Source: DATGMS01 sp040905145
GTDB lineage: Bacteria; Bacteroidota; Bacteroidia; Cytophagales; Cyclobacteriaceae
Direction of reading: 5' to 3'
NCBI GenBank assembly: GCA_040905145.1
Contig: JBBDSC010000166.1
Coordinates: forward strand, 1-26,271
Length of the DNA: 26,271 nucleotides
This document shows positions 8,040 to 16,330 of this stretch, in pieces (the stretch's first letter is position 1; each line of letters begins with the position of its first letter). The notes under the pieces were generated by a model, which was given only the letters and a program-made list of their open reading frames with translations, was not told where the DNA came from and made no database searches. Position numbers and translations under genes: made by a program.

Positions 8040-8055
8040 AAGCAAATTACCTGCA
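8040..8055 (+). promoter_or_regulatory. Element shared by sigma and fecR upstream regions, copy 2
   Basis: AAGCAAATTACCTGCA overlaps the first base of the fecR start codon and mirrors the 16-mer at 7126-7141. A TGTATTTG, one base off the TAnnTTTG -7 consensus, lies at about 8025-8032. fecR may therefore have its own promoter despite following the sigma gene. Confidence 0.35.
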
Positions 8056-9101
8056 TGAAGACAAAAGAGGATTTTTTGACCAACCCTAGGTTTGTACGAT
8101 GGGTGAATAATCCTAACAAGGAATTGGATGCCTATTGGAAAAATTGGATGGACGCCAACCCCGAACACCTGCCTCATCTGAAATGGGCCCGGGAACTGCT
8201 TTTAAGGATCCACTACGAAGAGTTGGAACCCAGAGCAGGTGCTAAACAAAGAATTCTGGATAACATTCTGGGCAGTCAGCAAGCAGCACCAGCGAATCTC
8301 TCGGTGCAGAAAGAAAAAACCCCGGAACCCAAAGAGAATATTTGGGATAAAGTAAACCAGTTACAAAGAATTGCGGCCATTCTTCTGGTCAGTTTTTCTT
8401 TGGTGTGGTTGACTTTTCCCGATAAAGTAGAAACACCTTTGGAATCGGTCGCAGAGGAAATTCCCAAGCTCCAAAAAACCACCGCACCCGGCGAGAAACT
8501 TCAGGTTACCCTGCCTGACGGTAGCAGGATATGGCTCAATTCGGTCAGTAAATTGGAATTTCCTGAGCGATTTGATTCATCGGAAAGGCGTGTTACCCTT
8601 ATCGGCGAAGGATTTTTTGAAGTGGAGAAAGATGCCAACCGACCCTTTAGGGTAGAGACAAACGGCATGGTAACGACAGCTTTGGGTACCTCATTCAATA
8701 TCAACAACAAATCAGGGAATAAGGTAATGGTTTCTTTGTTGACGGGCAAGGTCAAGGTGAAGGCAACGCCCGGCTCCGAAGATGTCTTTTTGAATCCAGG
8801 GCAGGAGCTGAGATTTAGTTCGGAGGAGGAGAAATATCAAATTAGCCGGTTTAATCCGGAAGAGGTAATCGCCTGGAGGGATGGGCAGATTGTTTTCAAA
8901 GATGCTTCCCTGACGGAGGTAGTGAAGATACTGGAGGACTGGTATGGGGTAGCCATTCACTTGGAAAACCCCAGGGGGGTTGATTGGAAATATTCCGGCG
9001 AGTACAGGCACCAGACCCTTGCCAATGTCCTGAATAGCATGTCTTATATACAAAAGTTCAATTATACCATCAACGGAAAAAACGTGGAATTTAAATTCTA
9101 A
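8055..9101 (+). CDS. FecR-family anti-sigma factor
   Basis: This 348-residue inner-membrane protein should hold the ECF sigma encoded upstream and respond to the STN domain of SusC2. The cytoplasmic N-terminal part (1-98) carries FVRWVNNPNKELDAYWKNWM, typical of the sigma-binding region. One transmembrane helix lies at about 102-121 (RIAAILLVSFSLVWLTF). The periplasmic FecR domain spans about 140-240 (APGEKLQVTLPDGSRIWLNS ... RRVTLIGEGFFEVEKDANRP). The C-terminal domain at about 275-348 (VIAWRDGQIVFKDASLTEVV ... WYGVAI) is of the DUF4974 type and would bind STN. Length and order are normal for the family. susC2 starts 152 bp downstream behind a hairpin. Confidence 0.93.
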   Translation: MKTKEDFLTNPRFVRWVNNPNKELDAYWKNWMDANPEHLPHLKWARELLLRIHYEELEPRAGAKQRILDNILGSQQAAPANLSVQKEKTPEPKENIWDKVNQLQRIAAILLVSFSLVWLTFPDKVETPLESVAEEIPKLQKTTAPGEKLQVTLPDGSRIWLNSVSKLEFPERFDSSERRVTLIGEGFFEVEKDANRPFRVETNGMVTTALGTSFNINNKSGNKVMVSLLTGKVKVKATPGSEDVFLNPGQELRFSSEEEKYQISRFNPEEVIAWRDGQIVFKDASLTEVVKILEDWYGVAIHLENPRGVDWKYSGEYRHQTLANVLNSMSYIQKFNYTINGKNVEFKF

Positions 9102-9134
9102 CTCTATGGAAAAAACCGACAGCTCGTAAAAAGA

Positions 9135-9160
9135 GCCGACTGGTAAAACTACCAACCGGC
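9135..9160 (+). promoter_or_regulatory. Hairpin between fecR and susC2
   Basis: GCCGACTGGTA (9135-9145) and TACCAACCGGC (9150-9160) pair at 9 of 11 positions around a 4-base AAAC loop, with a small internal bulge. No T run follows. It sits in the susC2 5' leader and could be an attenuator, an RNA-processing site or a stabilising structure that sets susC2 levels apart from those of the regulators. The function is inferred from position only. Confidence 0.45.
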
Positions 9161-9253
9161 CCGGGACTGGCCAGATGATGGGGAACATTGGGGAATGGAC
9201 ACATCAAAAGGCCAGGCATATTGAATGTAATATCCAATAAACCTTGTAAAACT

Positions 9254-12200
9254 ATGAAAAATTTATTACTAAAGACAATTTATATGTTGTCCAGATACTT
9301 TCTTTATGGGTTTGTGATACAATTACTGTTTCTCAACTTCGGCCTTGCCATAAATGCGAAAGGCCAGTACAAAAGTATAGAGGAAGTAACCGTTAGCATT
9401 TCCAATGAGCAACTGACCATCGGTCGGTTTTTTAAGGAGGTTCAAAGGCAGACCCCCTTCAAGTTTTCCTATGACAGCAAAAAAGTGGACCGCTTTACCC
9501 TGCTGTCATTTGAAAATACAAAAGGCACAGTTGAGGAATTTTTAATAGAGGCTTCCAAACAAAGCATACTGTCCTTTCGGCAATTCAATCACAGTATTGA
9601 TGTAAAAAGGGACGAACAAAGGGTAGTTGCCGTCATCTTGGCTGAGGATCCCGTGGATGTTTCAGGAACCGTTAGAGATGAAAACGGAGAGCCAATACCA
9701 GGGGTGACGGTATCTGTGCCGGGAACTACCATTGGAACGGCCACTGACATGGACGGTAACTACTCATTGACCGTTCCTGAAGGATCAACCTTGGCGTTTT
9801 CCTTTATCGGTTATGAGACGCAAAACATTGCTGTGGGAGATAGGAGTGTGATAGATGTGGTTTTGAGTGAGGATATTTCTTCTTTGGATGAGGTGGTTGT
9901 TGTGGGGTATGGTACCCAACGGAAGTCTGACCTTACAGGTGCGGTTGGATCTGTAAGTTCAGAATCTCTACAACAACGGCCGACAGCGAATATAGAACAG
10001 GCCTTATCAGGCAGAATAGCAGGAGTGGATGTTTCAATTAATTCCGGAAAGCCTGGAGGTTCTCCGCAGATGAGGATTCGAGGTAGTACTTCCGTAAGTA
10101 ACACTAATGATCCTCTTTATGTAGTAGATGGGGTGATGTTAAATGTTGAACGTTTACAGAGGGGGATCCATGCCATAAATTCTATAGATCCTAATAGCAT
10201 TGAGTCAATTGAAGTTCTAAAAGATGCATCTGCAACAGCTATTTATGGAGCAAGGGGAGCAAATGGAGTTGTCTTAATAACAACAAAAAAGGGCAATATC
10301 AAAGGAGGAAGAGTTTCATTTGATAGTTATGTAAGTGTAGGTACAGTTGCTAGGAGAATGGATTTAATGAATTCAGAAGAGTTTTTAATGATCGAGGAAA
10401 TTGCCTACCAAAATGCGCTTAAATTTGATCCTGAAGGTTTTGCCAGAGGTAATTATATCAATCCAGTAGATAAAAGACAAGATTTTATAATAGGCAATAA
10501 CCAAGGTAATCCTGAGCTTTTTGATGAAAACTTAAATCCAATATATGATACAGATTGGCAGGATGAAGCATTTCAGGATGCAATAACACATAATCATAGC
10601 TTGTCTTTTGCCGGCGGTAATGAACAGACAAATTTTGGTTTGTATTTAAATTATAGAGATGAAGATGGGGTTATGAAAGATTCTTGGCTAAATCGTTATT
10701 CCGGACGTTTTGTGATTAATTCCGAAATAAATAATTGGCTATCTGTAGGTGGCAATATCAGTTATAATGTGCAATCGGAAAGAGATCTTTCACATTGGGC
10801 TTATAGGGCAGTGTATCAGAATATTCCTATCATACCTGTAAAGTTTCCAGATGGAACATGGGCTAGAGGTGAAACTTACCCAGGTGTGGAAGGCCCAAAT
10901 CAAAGGCAGGTGGCCGTAGGTGATAGTCATATCATCGATACTAAAAACACACTTGCTAACATGTTTACCAACATTGAATTTAGGGAAGGTTTGGAATTAA
11001 GGACAATGGTTGCAACGAATATTGTTAATCAGGCAATCAATCGATACTCTGGCCGTAATGTGGATTGGGTATCGCAGAATCAAGGAGGTATAGCTAGCCT
11101 TTCATCCACCCAACGTGAGAGCTGGCAATTTGAGAATATTCTTACTTATTTGGCTGAAATAGAAGATACTCACACTATTAATGCTCTATTGGGGCAATCG
11201 CTGCAGACATCAGGTAGTTTTTCTTCGAGTGCCGTAACATGGGGGTTTTTAGATGACTATTTTCAGTACAATAATTTGGGTATTGGAAGTAATCCACGAC
11301 CTTCGACTTCGTCAGCCGATAAGTATAGTATGATTTCTTTTTTTGGGAGAGTAAACTACACCTATAATAATAAATATCTTTCCACAGTGACAGGTCGTGT
11401 AGACGGCTCTTCAAAATTTGGAGCAAATAATAAATATGCTTTTTTCCCCTCTTTGGCAATTGGCTGGTTGTTAACTGAAGAAAAATTCCTGCAAAATAGC
11501 CGATTTATTTCCAACCTTAAAATACGCTCCAGCTATGGGTTAACTGGTAATTCAGAGATCTCAAATTATCAATATGAAGCTGGTTTAGGCACATATACGG
11601 CAATATTTGACGGGAGCAGAAACATGGGGATTGGTGTTGAAAGGCTGGCCAATCCTGAATTAAAATGGGAAACCAATGCCCAGTTTGATATTGGATTGGA
11701 ATTGGGATTATTCGATAACAGAATTTCGCTGGAAGCGGATGTTTACCACAGGGTTTCAAGGGATATGTTATTAGCCCGTCCGGTTCCTAGGACAAGTGGT
11801 TATGCAACGGTTATGGAAAATATAGGAAATATGGAAAATCGTGGATTAGAGTTAGCTGTAACTACATTTAATATTAATGCTTCTGATTTCTCTTGGAGTA
11901 CTATCTTTAATTGGACAATGAATCGGAACAAGGTTCTAAAGTTACATGGTGGATCTGATATTTTGATGGGTTCTGTTCCCGGTGGTACCCCTGGAAGCAT
12001 TATCAGTGAAGGGATGCCTGTTAATACTTTTGTAGGCTATAATCGTTTGGGCACCTGGGGTACAGATGAAGAAGACGAAGCTGCAATTTATAACCGACGT
12101 CCGGGGGACATTAAATATGAAGATGTTAATAATGATGGGGTTATTACTTCAGAAGACTGGTTACCTATTGGTAATGGTTTGCCTGATGGATATGGCACAT

Positions 12201-12685
12201 TGATTAATACATTCGCTTATAAAAGCTTCGAAATGTCCATAGATCTTCAATTCATGTATGGAAATGATGTGATGTGGGAAATTACTCAAGTGATAGAAGA
12301 CCGTACAGGCGCATATAATAATATGGCAAGAACCGTCTTGAATGCCTGGACACCTGAAAATCAAAATACTCCGATTGCGCAAAATAAGCCTCTGCAGGTT
12401 GGTTATGACACGAACAATGATACGCACAGATTAAAAGATGGGTCTTTTATCAGGGGAAGGAATCTAGCACTTTCTTATACTTTCCCGCAAGAATGGTTAA
12501 ATTCTATAAGCCTAAGGAATTTAAGAATTTATACAAGTGCTCAGAACTTCTTTCTAATTTCAAAATTCCCGGGTTATGACCCTGAACTTTCGACTACAAC
12601 TGCAAGCTTTTCGAGAGGGCGGGGTTCGTTTGATGATTATCCAAAAGCTAGAGTATTTATGGTGGGAGTGAACTTAGAATTTTGA
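9254..12685 (+). CDS. susC: SusC-type TonB-dependent transporter 2 with full STN signalling domain
   Basis: I place the start at the ATG at 9254 (MKNLLLKTIYMLSRYFLYGF). This matches the leader pattern of the other susC genes and gives a proper signal peptide; the frame extends 22 codons upstream to a TTG that is unlikely to be used. The product is 1143 residues. It is the only SusC here with a complete STN domain (about 45-120: VTVSISNEQLTIGRFFKEVQ ... FKFSYDSKKVD ... GTVEEFLIEASKQS). A regulatory-like domain (DVSGTVRDENGEPIPGVTV), DEVVVVGYGTQRK, the plug (MRIRGSTS ... LYVVDGV ... IEVLKDASATAIYGARGANG) and the barrel follow. The STN domain is expected to touch the FecR encoded just upstream, so ligand binding would switch on the sigma factor. 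susD2 follows with a 26-bp gap. The ligand is unknown. Confidence 0.95.
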   Translation: MKNLLLKTIYMLSRYFLYGFVIQLLFLNFGLAINAKGQYKSIEEVTVSISNEQLTIGRFFKEVQRQTPFKFSYDSKKVDRFTLLSFENTKGTVEEFLIEASKQSILSFRQFNHSIDVKRDEQRVVAVILAEDPVDVSGTVRDENGEPIPGVTVSVPGTTIGTATDMDGNYSLTVPEGSTLAFSFIGYETQNIAVGDRSVIDVVLSEDISSLDEVVVVGYGTQRKSDLTGAVGSVSSESLQQRPTANIEQALSGRIAGVDVSINSGKPGGSPQMRIRGSTSVSNTNDPLYVVDGVMLNVERLQRGIHAINSIDPNSIESIEVLKDASATAIYGARGANGVVLITTKKGNIKGGRVSFDSYVSVGTVARRMDLMNSEEFLMIEEIAYQNALKFDPEGFARGNYINPVDKRQDFIIGNNQGNPELFDENLNPIYDTDWQDEAFQDAITHNHSLSFAGGNEQTNFGLYLNYRDEDGVMKDSWLNRYSGRFVINSEINNWLSVGGNISYNVQSERDLSHWAYRAVYQNIPIIPVKFPDGTWARGETYPGVEGPNQRQVAVGDSHIIDTKNTLANMFTNIEFREGLELRTMVATNIVNQAINRYSGRNVDWVSQNQGGIASLSSTQRESWQFENILTYLAEIEDTHTINALLGQSLQTSGSFSSSAVTWGFLDDYFQYNNLGIGSNPRPSTSSADKYSMISFFGRVNYTYNNKYLSTVTGRVDGSSKFGANNKYAFFPSLAIGWLLTEEKFLQNSRFISNLKIRSSYGLTGNSEISNYQYEAGLGTYTAIFDGSRNMGIGVERLANPELKWETNAQFDIGLELGLFDNRISLEADVYHRVSRDMLLARPVPRTSGYATVMENIGNMENRGLELAVTTFNINASDFSWSTIFNWTMNRNKVLKLHGGSDILMGSVPGGTPGSIISEGMPVNTFVGYNRLGTWGTDEEDEAAIYNRRPGDIKYEDVNNDGVITSEDWLPIGNGLPDGYGTLINTFAYKSFEMSIDLQFMYGNDVMWEITQVIEDRTGAYNNMARTVLNAWTPENQNTPIAQNKPLQVGYDTNNDTHRLKDGSFIRGRNLALSYTFPQEWLNSISLRNLRIYTSAQNFFLISKFPGYDPELSTTTASFSRGRGSFDDYPKARVFMVGVNLEF

Positions 12686-12711
12686 AACATTTCACATTTA
12701 AAATAATATAC

Positions 12712-14226
12712 ATGAAACTTAAAAATAAATTAACCTGCGAATTTTTGGTGTGTGGATTGACTGTGTTTCTGTTGGGATGTGAAAATTTAATAACAGAAAC
12801 CAGCCCATCCAATATTACCATGGAAAACTATTATACACAACCAGAACATGCTTCAAGTGCGGTGAATGCTATTTATGAAGACCTTCGAACAGTTCATAAT
12901 GGAGGTGGGTTTGGTGGAGCTGCCTGGTTGATGTTAGAGTTTCCAACTGGACTTACCAATACTATTGCATTAGGATCGTCAGGTCCGATCAATTCCAGTA
13001 TAAGAAATCTCGATATCAACTCAGATAACCCATACCTCGGAACATATTGGAACAGTCACTATCGTGGCATTGCAAATGCTAACGTAGCGATAGAAAAAAT
13101 TCCCGAAATACAAATGAATACTGACTCCCAAAACAAGCTTCTGGGCGAGGCTAGGTTTTTGCGCGCATATTATTATTACAACTTAGTCAGAATTTTTGGT
13201 GATGTTCCATTAATTCTTGAGCCTTTGGATATTACATCGGAACAGTTAGCTCCTGAAAGAGCGACTATTGCAGATGTATATAATGTAATAATCGAAGATT
13301 TGCAATGGGCTGAAAATTCGGGATTGCCCTTTACTGATCAAAGCGGAAGAGTCTCTTTAGGAGCAACAAAAACATTAATGGCGAGCGTATATCTATCCAT
13401 GGCCGGGTATCCTTTACAGGCAGGTTCTGAATATTTTAACCTTGCTAAAGACAAAGCTTTAGAGGTTATCGAATCTGGTGAGTTTTATCTATTTGATTCT
13501 TATGCTGATTTTCGCAATGAGGAAACAGAAAATATGGGAGAACATATTTTAATGGTGCAATACGACAAAGACATTATAGATCGTAATGGTTTTCAGCAAT
13601 TATTTACTCCGAATAATATGGGAATATCTTTATATGCTAGTGAGACAGGCATGATCTTTCCTATAGAAGAATTTATTGAATCTTATGAATCAGAAGATAA
13701 ACGGACGGAAGAAAAACAATTCTATTACCGTGAATTTACTCTGGAAACCAATCGCAATACGGTCATTGATTTGGGCGGTTGGCATATTTATAAATGGTTT
13801 GATCCGATAGCACATACAGAAACAGCATTTTCCGGACTGAATTGGCCATTATTCCGCTATGCAGAGTTATTACTTATTTATGCAGAGGCCGAAAATGAAA
13901 TATCCGGGCCAACACAGACAGCTTATGAAGCCGTGAATCAGATACGAAGAAGAGCAGAACTTCCAGAACTATCCGGCCTCACGCAAGAAGAATTTAGAGA
14001 TGCAACTTGGGAAGAGAAATGGCATGAGCTTAGCTACGAAAATAAAACTTGGTTTGATATGGTTCGCCTACTAAAAGCATACAACCTTACAACAGGCGAA
14101 TTTGAAGATTTTGTAGGCCATACTTTTGTATATGGACCTAATTTGACCCAAAGAGAATTGCTTTTTCCGATTCCAACTGCAGAAATCGGAAATAATGAAA
14201 ACCTTGTTCAAAACCCGGGCTACTGA
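12712..14226 (+). CDS. susD: SusD/RagB-type surface lipoprotein 2
   Basis: The ATG at 12712 is preferred over a TTG at 12682 that overlaps the susC2 stop. From 12712 the protein starts MKLKNKLTCEFLVCGLTVFL and reaches a lipobox Cys at residue 23 (LLGC), giving 504 residues. Landmarks of the family are GEARFLRAYYYYNLVRIFGD (about 145-165), the SLGATKTLMASVYLSMAGYP helix, FRYAELLLIYAEAENE, VNQIRRRAELPEL, the WHELSYENKTWFDMVRL motif, and the terminal LFPIPTAEIGNNENLVQNPG followed by Y and stop. It would cap the SusC2 barrel and bind the ligand. The base immediately after its TGA begins the intron-like RNA block at 14227, so the intron did not interrupt the coding sequence. Confidence 0.95.
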   Translation: MKLKNKLTCEFLVCGLTVFLLGCENLITETSPSNITMENYYTQPEHASSAVNAIYEDLRTVHNGGGFGGAAWLMLEFPTGLTNTIALGSSGPINSSIRNLDINSDNPYLGTYWNSHYRGIANANVAIEKIPEIQMNTDSQNKLLGEARFLRAYYYYNLVRIFGDVPLILEPLDITSEQLAPERATIADVYNVIIEDLQWAENSGLPFTDQSGRVSLGATKTLMASVYLSMAGYPLQAGSEYFNLAKDKALEVIESGEFYLFDSYADFRNEETENMGEHILMVQYDKDIIDRNGFQQLFTPNNMGISLYASETGMIFPIEEFIESYESEDKRTEEKQFYYREFTLETNRNTVIDLGGWHIYKWFDPIAHTETAFSGLNWPLFRYAELLLIYAEAENEISGPTQTAYEAVNQIRRRAELPELSGLTQEEFRDATWEEKWHELSYENKTWFDMVRLLKAYNLTTGEFEDFVGHTFVYGPNLTQRELLFPIPTAEIGNNENLVQNPGY

Positions 14227-14590
14227 GTGTCACGAACAACGCAAGTTGATGCTGTGCAAATGATGGGGGCAGGCCCCTCAGACTCGGGGTACAGGCCCCG
14301 GCTCCAAACCGCCTCTAAGCTGCTGCGGTTAAAGGCTGTGGTAGTGAGCGTTAGAGGAAAAGGCCGCAGTGCGTTAAATGCGCACGCTGCGTTTGACGTG
14401 GCGGGGACTGGAAACATAACTTCGGATTTGTTAGCAAAAGAACAAATGTAAAGCGGTGCGCCTGTCCTCGACCCTACCTGTGAGAATCTCGGGCTGGAAT
14501 GCCCGGGTTTACTCGACGATATAAAAATCACGCTTGAGGAATCAATATTGGAAGAATCTTTATCGCAAGCCTGTTCTTAACTATTGGGTA
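14227..14590 (+). mobile_element. Degraded group II intron, 5' part (domain I) only
   Basis: The block starts GTGTCACGAACAACGCAAGT directly behind the susD2 stop codon, close to the GUGYG 5' end of group II introns. It is GC-rich and densely folded. CCTCTAA (14313-14319) pairs with TTAGAGG (about 14351-14357). CGCAG/CTGCG encloses GTGCG/CGCAC at about 14365-14395. CGGGG/CCCCG forms a 6-base-loop hairpin at about 14285-14300. GCCCGGGTTT (14501-14510) is the exact reverse complement of AAACCCGGGC (14211-14220) in the susD2 end, as EBS2-IBS2 pairing would require. TCAATA (14542-14547) fits the next exon bases TACTGA with one mismatch, as EBS1-IBS1. No domain V hairpin and no reverse-transcriptase/maturase gene is present, so it cannot splice or move. 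The right boundary is uncertain. Short open frames on both strands inside it are not genes. A different structured RNA remains possible. Confidence 0.65.
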
Positions 14591-14661
14591 AGCATCTCGC
14601 GATTTTAACCAAACACATAATTCTATCCGATCAACTTGTTATTTAAATAAATTTAAAAACT

Positions 14662-15693
14662 ATGAAACGTCGTTCGTTTATACAAAAAGCATCGTCGGGA
14701 CTACTTGGATTGGGAGCAGCTTCCCAAGTCTCTGCAAATGGCCATCCTCCCGATAAGGAGAAGATGTCTTTACAAGGTTATATTACTTTAGATGAAAACG
14801 GGGTCAAATATTTTTCAAAAGTGGTAACGCAACCTGTTAGGGTGTTCCTTGCGGCTGATACTCATCTTTGGATGAATGATGAGCGCGGTGAACCTTATCG
14901 AAAGTATAGCGACCGTATGGCTAAAGCATATAATCAGACATCTCACTTTCAAACGAGTGAGCCAACAAATCCTGAAGAGTCTTTTGAGCAGACGCTGCAG
15001 CGCGCGAAAGAGTCTGGAGCAGACTTATTGGCCCTTCCTGGCGATATTTTTAGTTGGCCATCAGAAGCTGCCATCGAATGGGCCATTGCCAGGCTTGAAG
15101 AAGCAGGGATTCCTTATATCTACGTTGCCGGTAATCACGACTGGCATTATGAGGGGATGGAAGGTTCTTTGGAAGACTTGCGTTCGACATGGATTGAAAA
15201 GCGCCTTCTGCCACTCTATCAGGGTAAAGACCCTATGATTGCGTCCTATGATATCAAAGGGATACGTTTTTTGGCTATTGATAACTCCACGTATCAGATT
15301 TCCGAGAAGCAACTGAGGGTTTTCAAAGATCATGTAAAGAGCGGTGTCCCATTAATTTTATTGGTACATATTCCCATGTATTCACCCGGACGGCCTGTAA
15401 GCTATGGATGCGGGCATCCCGATTGGGGAGCAGCTACTGATCGTATTTATAAAATAGAACGTCGTCCGCAATGGCCTGAATCAGGACATACAGACACAAC
15501 AATGAGCTTTTATAAGGAAGTGTTTTCCGCCCCAAACCTGTTAGGGATTTTTTCCGGTCACATTCATCGTTCATCGTTTGAACAGGTAAATGGTACGCCT
15601 CAGTTTGTTGCCGATGATAATGCCAGTGGTGCATTTTTGGATATTACTATATCCCCCCTTTCCAGTCGTGACGAGAAATTGATAGCTGGTTGA
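14662..15693 (+). CDS. Secreted calcineurin-like metallophosphoesterase
   Basis: This 343-residue protein has a twin-arginine-like signal (MKRRSFIQKASSGLLGLGAA), which suggests folded export. It carries the full metallophosphoesterase motif set for two metal ions: D66-x-H68 (AADTHLW), G-D128 (LPGDIF), G-N158-H159-D160 (VAGNHDW), H236 (LVHIPM) and G-H300-x-H302 (SGHIH). It should therefore hydrolyse a phosphomonoester or phosphodiester outside the cytoplasm. The substrate cannot be told. A C-terminal tail beyond the core is short. The gene stands between the intron block and a phosphatase remnant, 435 bp after susD2. It may be transcribed separately, and I see no convincing promoter motif upstream. 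Co-location with sulfatases and SusCD pairs suggests a role in trimming an imported or surface-bound compound. Confidence 0.9.
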   Translation: MKRRSFIQKASSGLLGLGAASQVSANGHPPDKEKMSLQGYITLDENGVKYFSKVVTQPVRVFLAADTHLWMNDERGEPYRKYSDRMAKAYNQTSHFQTSEPTNPEESFEQTLQRAKESGADLLALPGDIFSWPSEAAIEWAIARLEEAGIPYIYVAGNHDWHYEGMEGSLEDLRSTWIEKRLLPLYQGKDPMIASYDIKGIRFLAIDNSTYQISEKQLRVFKDHVKSGVPLILLVHIPMYSPGRPVSYGCGHPDWGAATDRIYKIERRPQWPESGHTDTTMSFYKEVFSAPNLLGIFSGHIHRSSFEQVNGTPQFVADDNASGAFLDITISPLSSRDEKLIAG

Positions 15694-16027
15694 TTTAACT
15701 CATTCGACCCCTGTTGGTTTCACAATCGTTATCTTTTTTTAAAATTATCCCGCTCTTGTGCTGTCGGGTAATGGGATCCGGAAAGGCCACCGAATCGGAT
15801 TGGTACGTAACCCTAAATGTTGCTCCTACGATTGCCCATATGCTTGGATTGTCGATGCAGGATGTGGAAGGGCGGGTGCTGATGGAAGTGCTGGAAAAAT
15901 GAAGGTTAAGGCTTTTATCATATCCTTCCCTGAAGACAATAGAGAGTTATTTATAGTGTCTTCATTTCCATCATGGGAAAACAAGACTTTATGTACCTAA
16001 AGATAGAAGTGAATTTTTCGATTTTTT
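15694..16027. other. Intergenic stretch containing a gene remnant
   Basis: Apart from the phosphatase-superfamily remnant at 15758-15902, I recognise nothing here. The part from 15903 to 16027 is AT-rich non-coding sequence that leads into the susC3 promoter region. Confidence 0.4.
15758..15902 (+). pseudogene. C-terminal remnant of an alkaline-phosphatase-superfamily enzyme
   Basis: One frame reads LSGNGIRKGHRIGLVRNP and a second, taking over near 15810, reads NVAPTIAHMLGLSMQDVEGR followed by VLMEVLEK and stop. This is the typical end of phosphodiesterase/phosphatase or sulfatase-like members of the alkaline phosphatase superfamily (compare the family pattern D-x-APTIAxLLGLxxPDxEGRxL). Only about 48 codons remain and they contain a frameshift. 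The catalytic part is gone, probably deleted together with the DNA between it and the metallophosphoesterase. Confidence 0.7.
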
Positions 16028-16029
16028 TA

Positions 16030-16068
16030 TTTGCCCTATTGCAATTTATTGTCTATTATTAGCTATTC
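16030..16068 (+). promoter_or_regulatory. Orphan copy of a sigma-gene promoter (ghost promoter C)
   Basis: TTTG (16030-16033), 20 bases, then TATTATTAGCTATTCC repeats the arrangement seen at 1342-1379 and 26014-26052. No sigma or fecR gene follows. The next gene is susC3, 129 bp on. It may be what is left after deletion of a sigma/fecR pair, and could now serve susC3 directly. Confidence 0.45.
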
Positions 16069-16092
16069 CTTTCAGTTAAGTCAGAAAATCCA

Positions 16093-16125
16093 TTGGGAAA
16101 AGCCTTTAACCGCAAAATATATTTG
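16093..16125 (+). promoter_or_regulatory. Candidate Bacteroidota promoter for susC3
   Basis: TATATTTG at 16118-16125 fits the -7 consensus TAnnTTTG exactly, with a TTG at 16093-16095 in the right zone for the -33 element (22-base spacer, slightly long). The susC3 start is 71 bp downstream. Confidence 0.45.
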
Positions 16126-16145
16126 CATTTTTATGGCCTTTCCGG

Positions 16146-16330
16146 TCACAGTTAATTGAGCAAACAGCAATAGCCTTAAACAAACCATGTAATCTTATGA
16201 AAAAAGAAGTACTAAAGCATGTCATCTACATGACCAAATTATTCACCATTGCTTGTGGTATGCAATGCCTGACCATGGGCCTGCTCCTGGCCTGGAATGG
16301 TAATGCCCAGGTGAAAAACGAGGAAGAAGT
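16146..16330 (+). repeat. susC leader and 5' coding repeat, copy 2 (diverged)
   Basis: The segment is a diverged relative of 1759-1990 and 22643-22882. It shares the ACCATGTAA-4 bases-ATG start pattern and the signal-peptide sequence HVIYMTKLFTIA with QCLTMG. The copies are paralogous susC starts. Confidence 0.55.

Noticed and set aside
9188..9253. Upstream TTG start for susC2
   Set aside because: The added 22 residues precede a normal signal peptide, and the ATG at 9254 has the same leader pattern as the other susC genes.
12682..12711. TTG start for susD2 overlapping the susC2 stop
   Set aside because: The ATG at 12712 gives a standard lipoprotein signal peptide. The longer version adds 10 residues with no role.
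14227..14531. Open frames on both strands (74 codons plus, 103 codons minus) after susD2
   Set aside because: They lie wholly within a strongly base-paired, GC-rich RNA-like block, start on the base after a stop codon, and have no protein-like pattern. Such frames are typical false genes in group II introns.
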